From contig NZ_JAHWGH010000015.1 of assembly GCF_019334305.1 (NCBI RefSeq), positions 124,001 to 188,000 of the forward strand: DNA of 64,000 nt, given 5' to 3'. Below are positions 35,193 to 46,419 of this stretch, one piece after another. Made by a program: the position numbers and the translations under genes. The stretch is from Rossellomorea orangium (GTDB lineage: Bacteria > Bacillota > Bacilli > Bacillales > Bacillaceae_B). Below the pieces are notes generated by a model. The model worked only from the letters and a program-made list of their open reading frames with translations, had not been told where the DNA came from and searched no databases. Position 1 is the first letter of the stretch. Every line of letters starts with the position of its first letter.

Positions 35193-35573
35193 TTAGTTGT
35201 TTGCTCCTGCTGCGATCCGCTTTACGTTTTGTTCGGCGGTTTTGGTCAGGTCTGGAGTGAATCCGTTTTTCATCCGTTGATTTTCTTCATTGAAGTAGTC
35301 TTGTACTTCCTGGTCAAATTCTATTTCAATAAGTTCACGAATGTCTGTAATTCTAAGGGCGATCATGATGGATACAAGATGAGCGACCGTTAAGGATTTC
35401 TTCTTGAAGTTCACTAACTCATTGATCGTCGCTACTCTTAATCCTGTTAAGCGATGGAGATCGCCTTGAGTCAATCCTCTTTCGCGCAGGATCTCTCCCA
35501 ATTTAATGTGAATTTTATGGGGAAATTTATTTAGCGCTTCTATTACTATCGTATTTGTCTTTTGGTGAATCAT
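35193..35573 (-). CDS. XRE family DNA-binding regulator
   Basis: 126 residues. The helix-turn-helix is LGEILRERGLTQGDLHRLTGLRVATINELV at residues ~26-55; the rest is helical with no ligand domain seen. GAGGAG lies 10 bases before the ATG. It stands alone with its own terminator. Target unknown. Confidence 0.82.
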   Translation of the reverse strand: MIHQKTNTIVIEALNKFPHKIHIKLGEILRERGLTQGDLHRLTGLRVATINELVNFKKKSLTVAHLVSIMIALRITDIRELIEIEFDQEVQDYFNEENQRMKNGFTPDLTKTAEQNVKRIAAGANN

Positions 35574-35703
35574 GATGCTTCAACTCCTCATCCTATACCA
35601 TATTAACGTGAATATAGACATTCGTGAACCGGCAATAAATACCATGCCAACGGGTATTTATTACCATTTCATTTTGAGTACAGGATTGAAGCACCCTATC
35701 CTT

Positions 35704-35740
35704 AAAAAAAGAAGGCTCGGAATCTTCCGAAGCCTTCCTT
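35704..35740 (-). terminator. Terminator after the thioredoxin-like gene
   Basis: Minus strand AAGGCTTCGGAA pairs with TTCCGAGCCTT, then T7. Confidence 0.85.
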
Positions 35741-35754
35741 TTATTTCAAACGAC

Positions 35755-36321
35755 TTACATCAATACGTTTTGAACCAGACTTGTCTTCAAGCTATCGTAC
35801 ACTTCCTGCCATACCCCTCTATCCTTACAGTATTGAGAGGTCAGGCGTTGAATCATTTCTTTCTGCTTTTCAGGGAAAAGCTCATGATCCTTCGGTGGAA
35901 GCTTGGCCCGCTCATCATCCACGATCTTCTTCACCATAGGCGCTCTCGGGCCCCACACCAGCTTTTCATTTCCTTCTTGATCGATGAAAATGAATATTGG
36001 GATCGCCCTGGACGTTCCGTTGGTTAAATACTGATCCATCAATTCGAGGTTCTCGTCCCGCAGTATCATTCGAACCTCCAGATTTGCCGCCTCCGCCACG
36101 TTCAGAAGGATCGGGATATTCAGCATGGCATCCCCACACCAATCCTCTGTTATCACTAAGACACGTAATGAGTGCCCTCCAAGTTGATTCAACACTTCTA
36201 CATCCTCCACGGGAATTCTAAAGCCCTTCCGGATGGTCTCTGTATTTTCTTTATGCACATTCATATTATCTATGTATTCACTTGATGTCATACCTTTTTC
36301 AAACCATTGTTCCAAGTTCAT
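35755..36321 (-). CDS. Thioredoxin family protein with WCGD motif
   Basis: 188 residues. LRVLVITEDWCGDAMLNIPILLNVA puts Cys-Gly-Asp-Ala at the usual CxxC site, so the second cysteine is missing; TSRAIPIFIFID is the cis-proline loop. It lacks a signal peptide and is cytoplasmic. This matches the Bacillus 'thioredoxin family' (Thioredoxin_9) proteins that may act in peroxide or bacillithiol-linked chemistry, but the role is unknown. The ATG follows GGAGGAGG. Confidence 0.82.
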   Translation of the reverse strand: MNLEQWFEKGMTSSEYIDNMNVHKENTETIRKGFRIPVEDVEVLNQLGGHSLRVLVITEDWCGDAMLNIPILLNVAEAANLEVRMILRDENLELMDQYLTNGTSRAIPIFIFIDQEGNEKLVWGPRAPMVKKIVDDERAKLPPKDHELFPEKQKEMIQRLTSQYCKDRGVWQEVYDSLKTSLVQNVLM

Positions 36322-36517
36322 TCTTCTTCCTCCTCCAGAGGTTCACATAACGGTGAATCACTATCCGCTACTCTCTCTAGCATATTCATATTTCTTTTCA
36401 TCCACAAGGGAAATCCGCTTAAAATTTCAATTGTACGATTATGCCTGTAGGAATATAATATAAGAAAAGCAACTCTGTGAACAGGTGCCAATGAACTGCT
36501 CCCTGACGAAGCTCATG
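36322..36517. other. Gene-less stretch
   Basis: Upstream region of the thioredoxin-like gene; no ORF, RNA or repeat is evident. Confidence 0.5.
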
Positions 36518-36548
36518 AAAAAAGGAATAGCTGCGTTACGCTACTCCT
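36518..36548 (-). terminator. Hairpin after the 54-residue ORF
   Basis: Minus strand AGGAGTAGC pairs with GCTATTCCT (G-U), followed by T6. Confidence 0.6.
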
Positions 36549-36714
36549 ATAACCTATCTTCCAGAGGGGGCGGAAATAGGTAAGTATGGAAAAGAGATAT
36601 ATCTTTCATACATCTTTTTTTGACAGAAAAAAAGCTGACTCAATTGTCAGTTTCATCCTCACATTTTTCGGTTAAAATAAATGATTATAGGACGACTCTT
36701 TCCATTGAACCATC

Positions 36715-36879
36715 TTAAACATCCTGTGATTTCTCAATTATTTTTGCCACTTTATTGTAGTAGTAGTTCAGCTCGACTAGGCTATCTGCCTCCTTCAGTC
36801 TCTTTAGATAGTGGTTCGCTTTTTCATAGTCTTCTGGTGGCAGTTCAACCTTGATTCTTTTTTTCTTCCACTTCGCCAA
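36715..36879 (-). CDS. 54-residue basic helical mini-protein (TTG start)
   Basis: Read from TTG at 36879 with GAGGTG 7 bases upstream, in a different frame from the membrane-protein gene whose last 35 bases it overlaps. It starts MAKWKKKRIKVELPPEDY and has a helical LKEADSLVELNYYYNKVAKI. It is similar to the 51-residue ORF at 37375-37530 (11 of 23 identical without gaps in the LK-A-S-VE-YY-EK block). Small and easily missed; function unknown. Confidence 0.65.
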   Translation of the reverse strand: MAKWKKKRIKVELPPEDYEKANHYLKRLKEADSLVELNYYYNKVAKIIEKSQDV

Positions 36880-37273
36880 CAGGTTTCACCTCATTATGGT
36901 TTGTAGATCCTCCCTTAGAGGTCGGTTCGAGCTGATAATGAGATAGCTCTTGAATATAGGTTGCTTTGGTACTTGCTAAATTCTGTTCAATTTTTCTGGT
37001 GATAACGGAACTTCCCCCGATCCCTGATAATAAACTAATGTAGATCACATACCAGATCGGTACTGTATCCACTACCGGTAACACGGACAGATACCCTGCC
37101 AGGACCCCTATGATAATATCCTTCGTTGAGCCAAAGAGATAATGTTTTTCACCTTGATCATCAATAAATTTTCTTGGAAAAGTGAAATGACCATTTTTGA
37201 AAACCAGAATATGTCCTAAGCCTCCAATACCACCCATCAACATTGGCAACAAGATCACTTCGAATAAGGACAT
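36845..37273 (-). CDS. Small membrane protein (DUF4257-like)
   Basis: 142 residues, three hydrophobic segments: FEVILLPMLMGGIGGLGHILV, TKDIIIGVLAGYLSVLPVV and WYVIYISLLSGIGGSSVIT, then a polar tail ending EVEEKKNQG. It resembles the Bacillus DUF4257 family from memory. AGAGGG lies 8 bases before the ATG at 37273; the GTG three codons earlier overlaps that site. Its 3' end overlaps the 54-residue ORF, implying coupled translation. Confidence 0.72.
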   Translation of the reverse strand: MSLFEVILLPMLMGGIGGLGHILVFKNGHFTFPRKFIDDQGEKHYLFGSTKDIIIGVLAGYLSVLPVVDTVPIWYVIYISLLSGIGGSSVITRKIEQNLASTKATYIQELSHYQLEPTSKGGSTNHNEVKPVGEVEEKKNQG

Positions 37274-37374
37274 TCTATCCACCCTCTGGAATCATTTACT
37301 AATATTATATATTATTTACAGAAAATTCAGAATAGATAATTGGACGCAATTTTGTCCACTAAAGGAGCGCCATT

Positions 37375-37530
37375 ATGAGAAAAATTGTGATGAAAGTCTC
37401 GTCTGTCGACAAACTTCGATTCCAAAATTACATGATGCAGTTAAAGAGAGCTGAATCAAAGGTTGAAGCCGATACGTATTACCGCTTAGCTAAACAGATC
37501 CTTGAGAAGGCAAAAAGGAAGCAAGTCTAA
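37375..37530 (+). CDS. 51-residue basic helical mini-protein
   Basis: ATG at 37375 with AAAGGAG upstream; divergent from the membrane-protein gene. It reads MRKIVMKVSSVDKLRFQNYM, then LKRAESKVEADTYYRLAKQI, and ends KAKRKQV. It is a paralog of the 54-residue ORF on the other side. It is Lys/Arg rich with one helical hairpin. No known function. Confidence 0.65.
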   Translation: MRKIVMKVSSVDKLRFQNYMMQLKRAESKVEADTYYRLAKQILEKAKRKQV

Positions 37531-37557
37531 CATCGTCATTTTGGATCGAGGTTCATA

Positions 37558-37590
37558 TAAAGAAAAAGAAGAGCCATTACAGCCCTTCTT
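37558..37590 (-). terminator. Terminator after the neutral protease gene
   Basis: Minus strand AAGAAGGGC pairs with GCTCTTCTT, then TTTCTTT. Confidence 0.65.
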
Positions 37591-37603
37591 CCTCTCGCCA
37601 CAT

Positions 37604-39274
<1,671 letters not shown>

Positions 39275-39453
39275 TTACAACACCTCTTTATAAGAATTTT
39301 CAAACTATTTAAAACATTACATATACTATAATACAAGCATTATCCACTTCGAACGAGCCCAAAGACCTATAACTCATATTTTTCAACCTCGGGTTAAACG
39401 TCCTATACAAAACCCTTAATAATCACTCAAATCAGGAAAACTTGAACAAAAAG

Positions 39454-39488
39454 AGGGACGGACCTTGAAATTTTCAAGGTCCGTCCCT
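39454..39488. repeat. Inverted pair of the dispersed repeat (copies 5 and 6), hairpin
   Basis: AGGGACGGACCTT at 39454-39466 and AAGGTCCGTCCCT at 39476-39488 form a near-continuous palindrome with A-runs outside; terminator-like in both directions. Confidence 0.85.
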
Positions 39489-39528
39489 AAAAAAGCCCTC
39501 TGAGAGCACATAGTTCTCAGAAGGCTTT
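39489..39528 (-). terminator. Terminator of gatCAB
   Basis: Minus strand AAGCCTTCTGAGA pairs with TCTCAGAGGGCTT, then T6. Confidence 0.88.
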
Positions 39529-39540
39529 GCTATTCTATCA

Positions 39541-40971
39541 TTAACGTTTTTGAATTTCCTGAAGCAATAATTTATTGACAAGCGGCGGGTTGGCCTGGCC
39601 TTTTGTCGCTTTCATGATTTGACCGACAAGGAATCCGATGGCACGGTCTTTCCCGTTCTTGAAGTCTTCGATGGATTGTGGATTTGCATCCAATGTTTCC
39701 GTCACAATCTTGAGTAGTGCACCTTCGTCAGAGATTTGAACAAGACCTTTATCTTTCACGATTTGTTCAGGATCTCCACCGTTTTCCACCAATTCTTTAA
39801 ACACTTTCTTCGCAATCTTGGAAGAAATCGTGCCTTTTTCGATCAGCTTGATCATTCCGGCAAGGCCTTGAGGTGTCAGCTTGACCTCTTCAAGCTCCTT
39901 CTGCTGTGCATTTAGGTAAGCAGACACTTCACCCATCAGCCAGTTGGACGCTAGCTTCGAATCTGCACCTGCTACAACAGTCTCTTCAAAGAAATCAGAC
40001 ATTTCCTTCGTCAAAGTCAGAACCATGGCATCATATGCAGGCAATCCCATTTCTTCCACATAACGCTTTTTACGCTCATCTGGAAGCTCAGGGATCTCAG
40101 CACGGATGCGGTCCATCCATTCTTGATCGATGTGAAGATGTAAAAGATCAGGTTCAGGGAAGTAACGGTAATCATCCGATCCTTCTTTGACACGCATAAG
40201 GATGGTTTTACCCGTTGATTCATCGAAACGAAGCGTCTCCTGTTGAATCAACCCTCCAGATAGAAGTACTTTCTCCTGACGGACGATTTCATACTCCAAT
40301 CCTTTTTTTACAAAGTTAAATGAGTTGAGGTTCTTAAGCTCGGCTTTCGTTCCGAACTTCTCCTGACCGATTGGACGCAGGGAAATATTGGCGTCACAGC
40401 GAAGTGATCCTTCTTCCATCTTACAGTCGGAAACCCCTGTGTATTGGATGATGGATTTCAGCTTCTCAAGATACGCATATGCCTCTTCCGGTGTACGGAT
40501 GTCCGGCTCAGATACGATCTCAATCAGAGGTGTTCCCTGACGGTTATAGTCGACAAGGGAATAACCGTCACCTGAGTGAGTCAGTTTCCCTGCATCTTCC
40601 TCAAGGTGAAGACGGGTGATCCCGATTCGTTTCTTCTCACCATTCACTTCGATCTCGATCCATCCATTTTCACCGATCGGCTTGTCAAATTGAGAGATTT
40701 GGTACGCTTTCGGGTTATCCGGATAGAAATAGTTTTTTCGGTCAAACTTTGTATCCGTGGCGATTTCACAATTCAATGCGATGGCCGCCTTCATTCCGAA
40801 CTCAATGGCACGCTTGTTTACCACCGGAAGAACACCGGGATAGCCAAGGTCGATCACGTTTGTATTTGTGTTCGGCTCTGCTCCGAAGTGGTTCGGCGCC
40901 GGAGAGAACATCTTACTGTCCGTTTTTAATTCTACGTGGACTTCTAGTCCGATTACTGGTTCAAAGTTCAT
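39541..40971 (-). CDS. gatB: Asp-tRNA(Asn)/Glu-tRNA(Gln) amidotransferase subunit GatB
   Basis: 476 residues. [17 protein letters not shown], then [29 protein letters not shown] and a C-terminal YqeY-like tail ([13 protein letters not shown]) define GatB. It binds the misacylated tRNA and phosphorylates its Glu or Asp with ATP before amidation. The ATG at 40971 has AAGGGG 8 bases upstream, preferred over the GTG three codons earlier. It lies 12 bases after gatA; last gene of gatC-gatA-gatB. Confidence 0.96.
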   Translation of the reverse strand: MNFEPVIGLEVHVELKTDSKMFSPAPNHFGAEPNTNTNVIDLGYPGVLPVVNKRAIEFGMKAAIALNCEIATDTKFDRKNYFYPDNPKAYQISQFDKPIGENGWIEIEVNGEKKRIGITRLHLEEDAGKLTHSGDGYSLVDYNRQGTPLIEIVSEPDIRTPEEAYAYLEKLKSIIQYTGVSDCKMEEGSLRCDANISLRPIGQEKFGTKAELKNLNSFNFVKKGLEYEIVRQEKVLLSGGLIQQETLRFDESTGKTILMRVKEGSDDYRYFPEPDLLHLHIDQEWMDRIRAEIPELPDERKKRYVEEMGLPAYDAMVLTLTKEMSDFFEETVVAGADSKLASNWLMGEVSAYLNAQQKELEEVKLTPQGLAGMIKLIEKGTISSKIAKKVFKELVENGGDPEQIVKDKGLVQISDEGALLKIVTETLDANPQSIEDFKNGKDRAIGFLVGQIMKATKGQANPPLVNKLLLQEIQKR

Positions 40972-40983
40972 TGATTTCACCCC

Positions 40984-42444
40984 TTACAGTTGTGGTCTTT
41001 TTGTATGGAAATCTGTCGCTTGCTCAAATGCATGAGCGACGCGATAAATCGTGCTTTCGTCAAAATGCTTTCCGATGATTTGAAGACCTAGCGGAAGTCC
41101 TGTTGAAGAGAATCCACAAGGTACTGAGATTCCCGGTACCCCTGCAAGGTTCACTGGAATCGTTAAAATATCGTTCGCATACATCGTTAATGGATCATCG
41201 ATTTTTTCACCGATTTTGAAAGCCGGCGTCGGTGTTGTAGGTCCGATGATGACGTCATATTTCGCAAATACATCTTCAAAGTCTTTCTTGATCAACGTAC
41301 GCGCCTGTTGAGCTTTCTTATAATAAGCATCATAGTAACCGGAGCTTAAAGCAAACGTTCCAAGCATGATACGACGCTTCACTTCGTCCCCGAAGCCTTC
41401 CGCACGTGTCTTCTTATAAAGATCAAGAAGGTTCTCTGCGTTCGGCGTACGGTAGCCGTAACGAACACCGTCGAAACGGGCAAGGTTGGCAGACGCTTCA
41501 GAAGAAGCTAACAAGTAGTAAGTAGACACACCGAATTTAGAATGCGGAAGAGAAACTTCTTCCCATGTCGCTCCCATGCCTTCCAATACTTTAAGTGAAG
41601 CAAGCACAGCTTGACGGGCTTCTTCCCCGACACCTTCACCTAAGTATTCTTTCGGTACAGCAATTTTAAGCCCTTTTACATCGCCTGTAAGAGCCTCCGC
41701 ATAATTCGGAACCTCCACATTGGCTGAAGTCGAATCATTCGGATCAAGTCCAGCGATGGCTTGCAGTAAGTACGCGTTATCCTCAACGTTACGAGTGATT
41801 GGTCCGATTTGGTCAAGAGATGAAGCAAATGCCACAAGCCCGAAACGGGATACACGTCCGTATGTCGGTTTTAATCCGACAGTACCCGTGAATGCGGCCG
41901 GCTGGCGGATCGATCCACCAGTATCGGAACCTAATGAAAATGGTACTTCCCCTGCTGCAACGGATGCTGCGGAACCACCTGAAGATCCACCTGGGACCGT
42001 TTCAAGATTCCATGGATTGCTCGTCTTCTGGAAACCGGAGTTTTCAGTAGATGAACCCATCGCAAACTCATCCATATTCAATTTACCGATCGTGATCGTA
42101 TCGGCACTATGTAATTTATTGATGACCGTCGCATCATAAATCGGATTGAAGTTCTCAAGGATTTTACTTGCACAAGTGGTACGAAGACCTTTTGTGACGA
42201 TATTATCTTTGATCCCGATCGGCATTCCGAAAAGAAGACCTTTACTTTCATCCGTCCCAAGTTTGGAATCCATTTCCTTCGCTTTACTGCGGGCATTCTC
42301 TTCATCCAGTGTTAAAAATGCCTTTACTTTATCTTCAACGGCGTCGATTCGTTTGTACGACTCGTCTACCAGATCTGTGACAGAAACTTCTTTCTTATGT
42401 AAAAGCTCATGAAGCTCTGATAATTTATGGTCAAATAATGACAT
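40984..42444 (-). CDS. gatA: Asp-tRNA(Asn)/Glu-tRNA(Gln) amidotransferase subunit GatA
   Basis: 486 residues, amidase-signature family. The Lys of GIKDNI and the serines of [18 protein letters not shown] and [12 protein letters not shown] form the Ser-cisSer-Lys triad that frees ammonia from glutamine for GatB. AGGGGA precedes the ATG. Twelve bases separate it from gatC and 12 from gatB: a three-gene operon. Confidence 0.97.
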   Translation of the reverse strand: MSLFDHKLSELHELLHKKEVSVTDLVDESYKRIDAVEDKVKAFLTLDEENARSKAKEMDSKLGTDESKGLLFGMPIGIKDNIVTKGLRTTCASKILENFNPIYDATVINKLHSADTITIGKLNMDEFAMGSSTENSGFQKTSNPWNLETVPGGSSGGSAASVAAGEVPFSLGSDTGGSIRQPAAFTGTVGLKPTYGRVSRFGLVAFASSLDQIGPITRNVEDNAYLLQAIAGLDPNDSTSANVEVPNYAEALTGDVKGLKIAVPKEYLGEGVGEEARQAVLASLKVLEGMGATWEEVSLPHSKFGVSTYYLLASSEASANLARFDGVRYGYRTPNAENLLDLYKKTRAEGFGDEVKRRIMLGTFALSSGYYDAYYKKAQQARTLIKKDFEDVFAKYDVIIGPTTPTPAFKIGEKIDDPLTMYANDILTIPVNLAGVPGISVPCGFSSTGLPLGLQIIGKHFDESTIYRVAHAFEQATDFHTKRPQL

Positions 42445-42456
42445 GAGGTCCCCTCC

Positions 42457-42747
42457 TTAGTCCAAGATCGATGGAACGCGAACTTGTCCATCTTGTTTGT
42501 CTGGTGCGTTCTTCAATACTTCTTCACGTGGCAGGCCTTTAACAGGCTTATCTTCACGCATCACATTCTTCATATCCAGTACGTGACTTGTTGCTTCCAC
42601 ATTCGATGTATCCAATTCATTCAGCTGCTCGGCAAACCCGATAATCGCATCCAGCTGGGTCGTAAACTTCTTCGCTTCATCTTCAGTGATGGCTAGTCGT
42701 GCAAGGTGCGCAACATGCTTCACCTGCTCTTCAGAAATTCTAGACAT
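42457..42747 (-). CDS. gatC: Asp-tRNA(Asn)/Glu-tRNA(Gln) amidotransferase subunit GatC
   Basis: 96 residues, the usual length, with [40 protein letters not shown] and MREDKP. It clamps GatA to GatB. The ATG at 42747 has GGAGG upstream; a reading from 42852 with 35 extra residues has no support. First gene of the operon. Confidence 0.96.
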   Translation of the reverse strand: MSRISEEQVKHVAHLARLAITEDEAKKFTTQLDAIIGFAEQLNELDTSNVEATSHVLDMKNVMREDKPVKGLPREEVLKNAPDKQDGQVRVPSILD

Positions 42748-42887
42748 CTTCTTCACCTCCGTATATGTTCGAACACTCACAATACTATTGATAATACCAA
42801 AATTCGCTTCATGAAAGCAACTATGATACGGGTTGTCCATACTTCCCTCCATTCTACCACGAAATCAGTGAAGGGTGTGATTTTATG

Positions 42888-42900
42888 AGGGACGGACCTT
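42888..42900 (-). repeat. Dispersed 13-bp repeat, copy 7
   Basis: Single copy upstream of gatC, AGGGACGGACCTT on the plus strand. Confidence 0.75.
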
Positions 42901-43206
42901 GGGTGGGAGTATCTGAATAAATGATAAACATTTAGTTGAGCTCGATGTGTGGGTCGGTCACGCATACTGATGATGGTCCGGTCCCGTGATTCGGAACTTT
43001 TTCCTGGGTGAATCATGCGGAGGGCAAATGATCGTGCCGGATTTCACATTTTCTTTTTTTATAAAGCTTCCTACTCCTGCAATAGGATGAAAAAAACGTC
43101 TATTTGAGTAACTCCGATCCAAATATTGATGAAATCCCTTATGCAGAAGAGACTTTATGGAGAATTAATGAAAGGAAGACTGTCAATATGGTCCAGTACG
43201 AGGAGG
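42901..43206. other. Gene-less stretch upstream of gatC
   Basis: No ORF with a ribosome site and no RNA family recognised. Confidence 0.5.
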
Positions 43207-43296
43207 ATTGCGTCATTTCAGGCTTTGATTGCGTCATTTTCACGCTTAATTGCGTCGTTTTTTTATTTATTGCGTCATTATTATGTATAATTGCGT
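43207..43296. repeat. Five direct repeats of ATTGCGTCAT at ~21-bp period
   Basis: ATTGCGT begins at 43207, 43228, 43249, 43269 and 43290 (steps 21, 21, 20, 21). The core is ATTGCGTCAT, degenerating in copies 3 and 5; spacers are AT-rich and differ. Confidence 0.85.
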
Positions 43297-43382
43297 AACT
43301 TCCCATAAAATGGATAAATCTAACCTTCAATATAAAGGATTTCCCAACCCCATATCGAACCTATACTTTAAGAGGTGATTCC

Positions 43383-43739
43383 ATGAAAATATACAGCTTC
43401 AAACAAAATACCGGAAAATCCGTTCAAAAATTCAACAGTCAAAATGTGACGATCCATCCTTTACTAAAGCCTGATGAGCCATTTCAGATCGGATACTTTT
43501 ATTTAGAAGCAAACAGTGTACTGGGAATGCATCCCGCCATGTGCGATCAGCTTCTGATGATTACGTCGGGAAGTGGTTGGGTCAGGATTGAAGGAGAAGA
43601 TAAGATTGAGGTCGAACCGGGAATGGCCGTGTTCTGGCAGAAAGGCGAAATGCATGAATCCGGCTCAGATACAGGTATGACAGCCATTGTAGCTGAGGGC
43701 AGCAGACTTGATCCCGAACGATATCTCACTCTGGGATAA
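43383..43739 (+). CDS. Cupin domain protein
   Basis: 118 residues, a single beta-barrel: LGMHPAMCDQLLMITSGSGWV is motif 1 (one His kept) and VEPGMAVFWQKGEMHESG motif 2. It could bind a metal or small ligand. GAGGTG lies 6 bases before the ATG. It precedes the AbrB-type membrane protein gene by 72 bases and may be cotranscribed. Confidence 0.82.
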   Translation: MKIYSFKQNTGKSVQKFNSQNVTIHPLLKPDEPFQIGYFYLEANSVLGMHPAMCDQLLMITSGSGWVRIEGEDKIEVEPGMAVFWQKGEMHESGSDTGMTAIVAEGSRLDPERYLTLG

Positions 43740-43811
43740 GCGGACCAGTTGCTTCCATTCTCCCGTTTGATTACCCTTAAATAGAGTACATATATCGAAA
43801 GGGTTGTCTAC

Positions 43812-44876
43812 ATGTATCCTATTCTATCAGCCTTAATAGCAGGGATCATAGGCGGAGCGGTTTTCACCCTCCTCCATCTTCCCCTCTCATGGCTGCTCGG
43901 TTCGATGGTTTCGGTCTTTCTAATCAACAAATGGACAAAGCTTGAACTTGCCTGGCCATCATACTTCCGGGATATTGGGTTGGTCATTGTCGGCTATACC
44001 ATCGGGCAGTCCTTCAGCAAGCAAACCATGATTGAAATCTTCACTCAGCTACCGTCCATGCTGGCAACAACGGTTACCCTTATCGTTTTCAGCATGATCC
44101 TGGCTTATATTACATCGCACATGACAGGGATCGGTCTGCCCTCGACCATTACCGGCAGCATTCCCGGTGGACTTTCACAAATGGTGGCTCTTGGAGAAGA
44201 GATGAGGAATATCGACTTGACGGTCGTCACGATCCTACAGGTCATCCGACTTCTGTCTGTCATCTTTGTCGTACCGTTCCTTGTGTTCAGTCCACTCCTG
44301 GCCGGCGAAAGAGCAGGGACCGGAACTGCCGCACAGTCGTTTGAGCTACCTGTTATTCAATGGGGGTTCGTCCTTTTTTTCACGATCGCTGTCGCAGCAG
44401 GCATTTTGGCTAAAAAAATTCACTTGCCCACCCCTGCCTTACTTGGTCCGATATTGGTGATCGGAGGCTTCATGGTGGCTGAATGGCCGGTTCCCCATAT
44501 GCCAGGTCTTCTCATTATCCTGGCACAGCTATCTTTAGGCATTTACTTTAGCTTCATGATGAATTTCTCGTCATCGGGATCGATGGGCAAGTTTATCATA
44601 TGGTCGTTATTTACTTCTCTCTGCCTGCTTTTATGCTGTGCAGGTCTCAGTGTGCTATTAAGCCGATGGCATGACATATCATTCCTGACCGCATTTATCA
44701 GCCTGGCCCCCGGTGGCATGGCCGAAATGGCACTGGTCGGGCAAGCTGTCGATGCCGACCTTTCCATCATTACGGGGTATCATTTATTCCGTATCCTGTT
44801 CATTCTTTTCGTCATCCCGGTCATGTTGAAAGGATTGTTCAAGCTTTCCATTTTCCAAAAGGGCAAACACAATTAG
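43812..44876 (+). CDS. AbrB family membrane transporter
   Basis: 354 residues with about ten hydrophobic helices in two similar halves: AGIIGGAVFTLLHLPLSWLLGSM with PGGLSQMVALGEEM, and later PGGMAEMALVGQAVDADL. This inverted duplication (AbrB_dup, TIGR03082-like) marks a family often called 'ammonia monooxygenase' by error. Function unknown; probably transport. Its stop overlaps the convergent YueI-like gene by 4 bases. Confidence 0.85.
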   Translation: MYPILSALIAGIIGGAVFTLLHLPLSWLLGSMVSVFLINKWTKLELAWPSYFRDIGLVIVGYTIGQSFSKQTMIEIFTQLPSMLATTVTLIVFSMILAYITSHMTGIGLPSTITGSIPGGLSQMVALGEEMRNIDLTVVTILQVIRLLSVIFVVPFLVFSPLLAGERAGTGTAAQSFELPVIQWGFVLFFTIAVAAGILAKKIHLPTPALLGPILVIGGFMVAEWPVPHMPGLLIILAQLSLGIYFSFMMNFSSSGSMGKFIIWSLFTSLCLLLCCAGLSVLLSRWHDISFLTAFISLAPGGMAEMALVGQAVDADLSIITGYHLFRILFILFVIPVMLKGLFKLSIFQKGKHN

Positions 44877-45322
44877 AAAAGCTTATTTTTAATTGATGAA
44901 AGTAGGCTTTTCTTTTGCTTCGGCTTAGATTCGCTGACTTTTTCACTTTGTTTTTGTACATAGATCTCTTCTAGATCAATGGCATGATCATAGGCGAGAA
45001 CGAGGCCGATTTCCGTTTCGATATCCTTATTGGTGACCATGGAAAACGGAATATGATGCGCATCGGCAAGCTTGATGTATTTTGATAAAAAGGTATAGCT
45101 CATATTTCCATTCAATAAAAGCTTCGCATCAGGATGCTGCTTCATCCGATCCTGAACTTCCTTATATACTCCCTTTTCCCTCACCTGACTTTGGGTCAGA
45201 GCGATGACGATCCGCTCTCTGAGGCTACCAAGAAACTTCCTTCTTTCATCGGGCTTGGTTTGCTTCTGACCGTACATTCCGTTTTCCAGATAATCATCTA
45301 TGCTTGGTTTACTCAAAAACAC
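44873..45322 (-). CDS. YueI family protein (DUF1694)
   Basis: 149 residues: DYLENGMYGQKQTKPDERRKFLGSLRER and VALTQSQVREKGVY-like segments match YueI, a cytoplasmic protein of unknown role, related in fold to RNA-binding L7Ae-like proteins by weak memory only. The start is GTG or a TTG two codons later, both served by GGAGG. The C-terminus is Lys/Ser rich. Confidence 0.8.
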   Translation of the reverse strand: MFLSKPSIDDYLENGMYGQKQTKPDERRKFLGSLRERIVIALTQSQVREKGVYKEVQDRMKQHPDAKLLLNGNMSYTFLSKYIKLADAHHIPFSMVTNKDIETEIGLVLAYDHAIDLEEIYVQKQSEKVSESKPKQKKSLLSSIKNKLF

Positions 45323-45426
45323 TGCACCTCCAAAACGTCTTAATACAGTTTCCCCTACACTATATGTTTACATGTGTCCATTTGGTTCTGTCCCATTTTC
45401 TCTTAAGGAGATACTTTCAGGCAACT

Positions 45427-45461
45427 AAAAGGGTCCGCTCTTCAAAGTGAGCGAACCCTTT
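45427..45461 (-). terminator. Terminator of the arginine/carbamoyl-phosphate operon
   Basis: Minus strand AAAGGGTTCGCTC pairs with GAGCGGACCCTTTT over a seven-base loop; 5 bases past the argF stop. Confidence 0.85.
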
Positions 45462-45465
45462 GCTT

Positions 45466-46419
45466 TTATACAAATAGAGATTGCAAGATCGCTTTCTGGA
45501 CATGCAGTCGATTCTCCGCCTGTTGAAACACCGCGGAATGTGCTCCGTCGATGACGTCTGCCGTCACTTCTTCTTCACGATGGGCAGGAAGGCAATGGAG
45601 GAATGTCACATCGGGTGCAGCGTGTGCAAGCAGCCCTTCATTGACTTGATACCCTTTAAAATCTTCAAGACGCTTTAGCGCTTCTTCTTCCTGCCCCATA
45701 CTTGCCCACACATCGGTGTAGACGACATCAGCCCCTTTGACCGCTTCGATCGGGTCATAAGTAAGCGTAAAACTCACTCCGCTGTTGGCGGCCAGTTCAA
45801 CCGTCTTACCAATAATATCCGCTTTCGGCTCATACCCTTCCGGACAAGAAACGACGACGTCCATTCCAAGCTTTGCACAAAGGATCATGAAGGAGTGTGC
45901 CACATTGTTTCCGTCCCCGATGTACACTGCCTTCACTCCTTTTAACGTCCCCTTTGTTTCAAGGATCGTCAACACATCCGCCAACGCCTGGCAGGGGTGA
46001 TACGTATCACAGAGCCCGTTGATGACGGGGACGCTTGAACTTGCAGCCAACTGAGTCACTTTCTCTGTCTCAAACGTACGGATCATGATTCCATCCACGT
46101 AGGAGGACAGGACCCTCGCCGTATCTTCAATGGACTCCCCTCTTCCAAGCTGGATATCACGGGAATTCAGATAGATGGCATGCCCACCCATTTGAAGCAT
46201 TCCCGCTTCAAATGACACCCGTGTTCTCGTGGACGACTTTTCAAAGATCATTCCGAGGATCTTTCCTTCCAGGCTCTTGGATCGTGGGTTTTTCTTCAAA
46301 TACTGAGCAACGTTCAAAAGCTCATGTACCTCTTCCGCCGTGTAATCCAGCCATGTGACAAGATCTCTTCCTTTTAAAGACAGCTTATATGGTATCGATG
46401 CGATGTTTGATTTCATCAT
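45466..46419 (-). CDS. argF: Ornithine carbamoyltransferase
   Basis: 317 residues. SSTRTRVSFEAGM binds carbamoyl phosphate, HPCQALADVLTI the second site, and HCLPAHREEEV closes on ornithine. It turns ornithine and carbamoyl phosphate into citrulline in the cytoplasm. Last gene of the operon; its ATG overlaps the carB stop (ATGA). Placing it after carAB links the product of CarAB directly to its user. Confidence 0.96.
   Translation of the reverse strand: MMKSNIASIPYKLSLKGRDLVTWLDYTAEEVHELLNVAQYLKKNPRSKSLEGKILGMIFEKSSTRTRVSFEAGMLQMGGHAIYLNSRDIQLGRGESIEDTARVLSSYVDGIMIRTFETEKVTQLAASSSVPVINGLCDTYHPCQALADVLTILETKGTLKGVKAVYIGDGNNVAHSFMILCAKLGMDVVVSCPEGYEPKADIIGKTVELAANSGVSFTLTYDPIEAVKGADVVYTDVWASMGQEEEALKRLEDFKGYQVNEGLLAHAAPDVTFLHCLPAHREEEVTADVIDGAHSAVFQQAENRLHVQKAILQSLFV

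Noticed and set aside
43207..43296. CRISPR array
   Set aside because: The conserved part is only about 10 bases and the spacers about 11; no cas gene is near.
43139..43330. 63-residue minus-strand ORF with a seven-residue repeat
   Set aside because: The peptide repeat is just the translation of the 21-bp DNA array (21 = 7 codons); no ribosome site.
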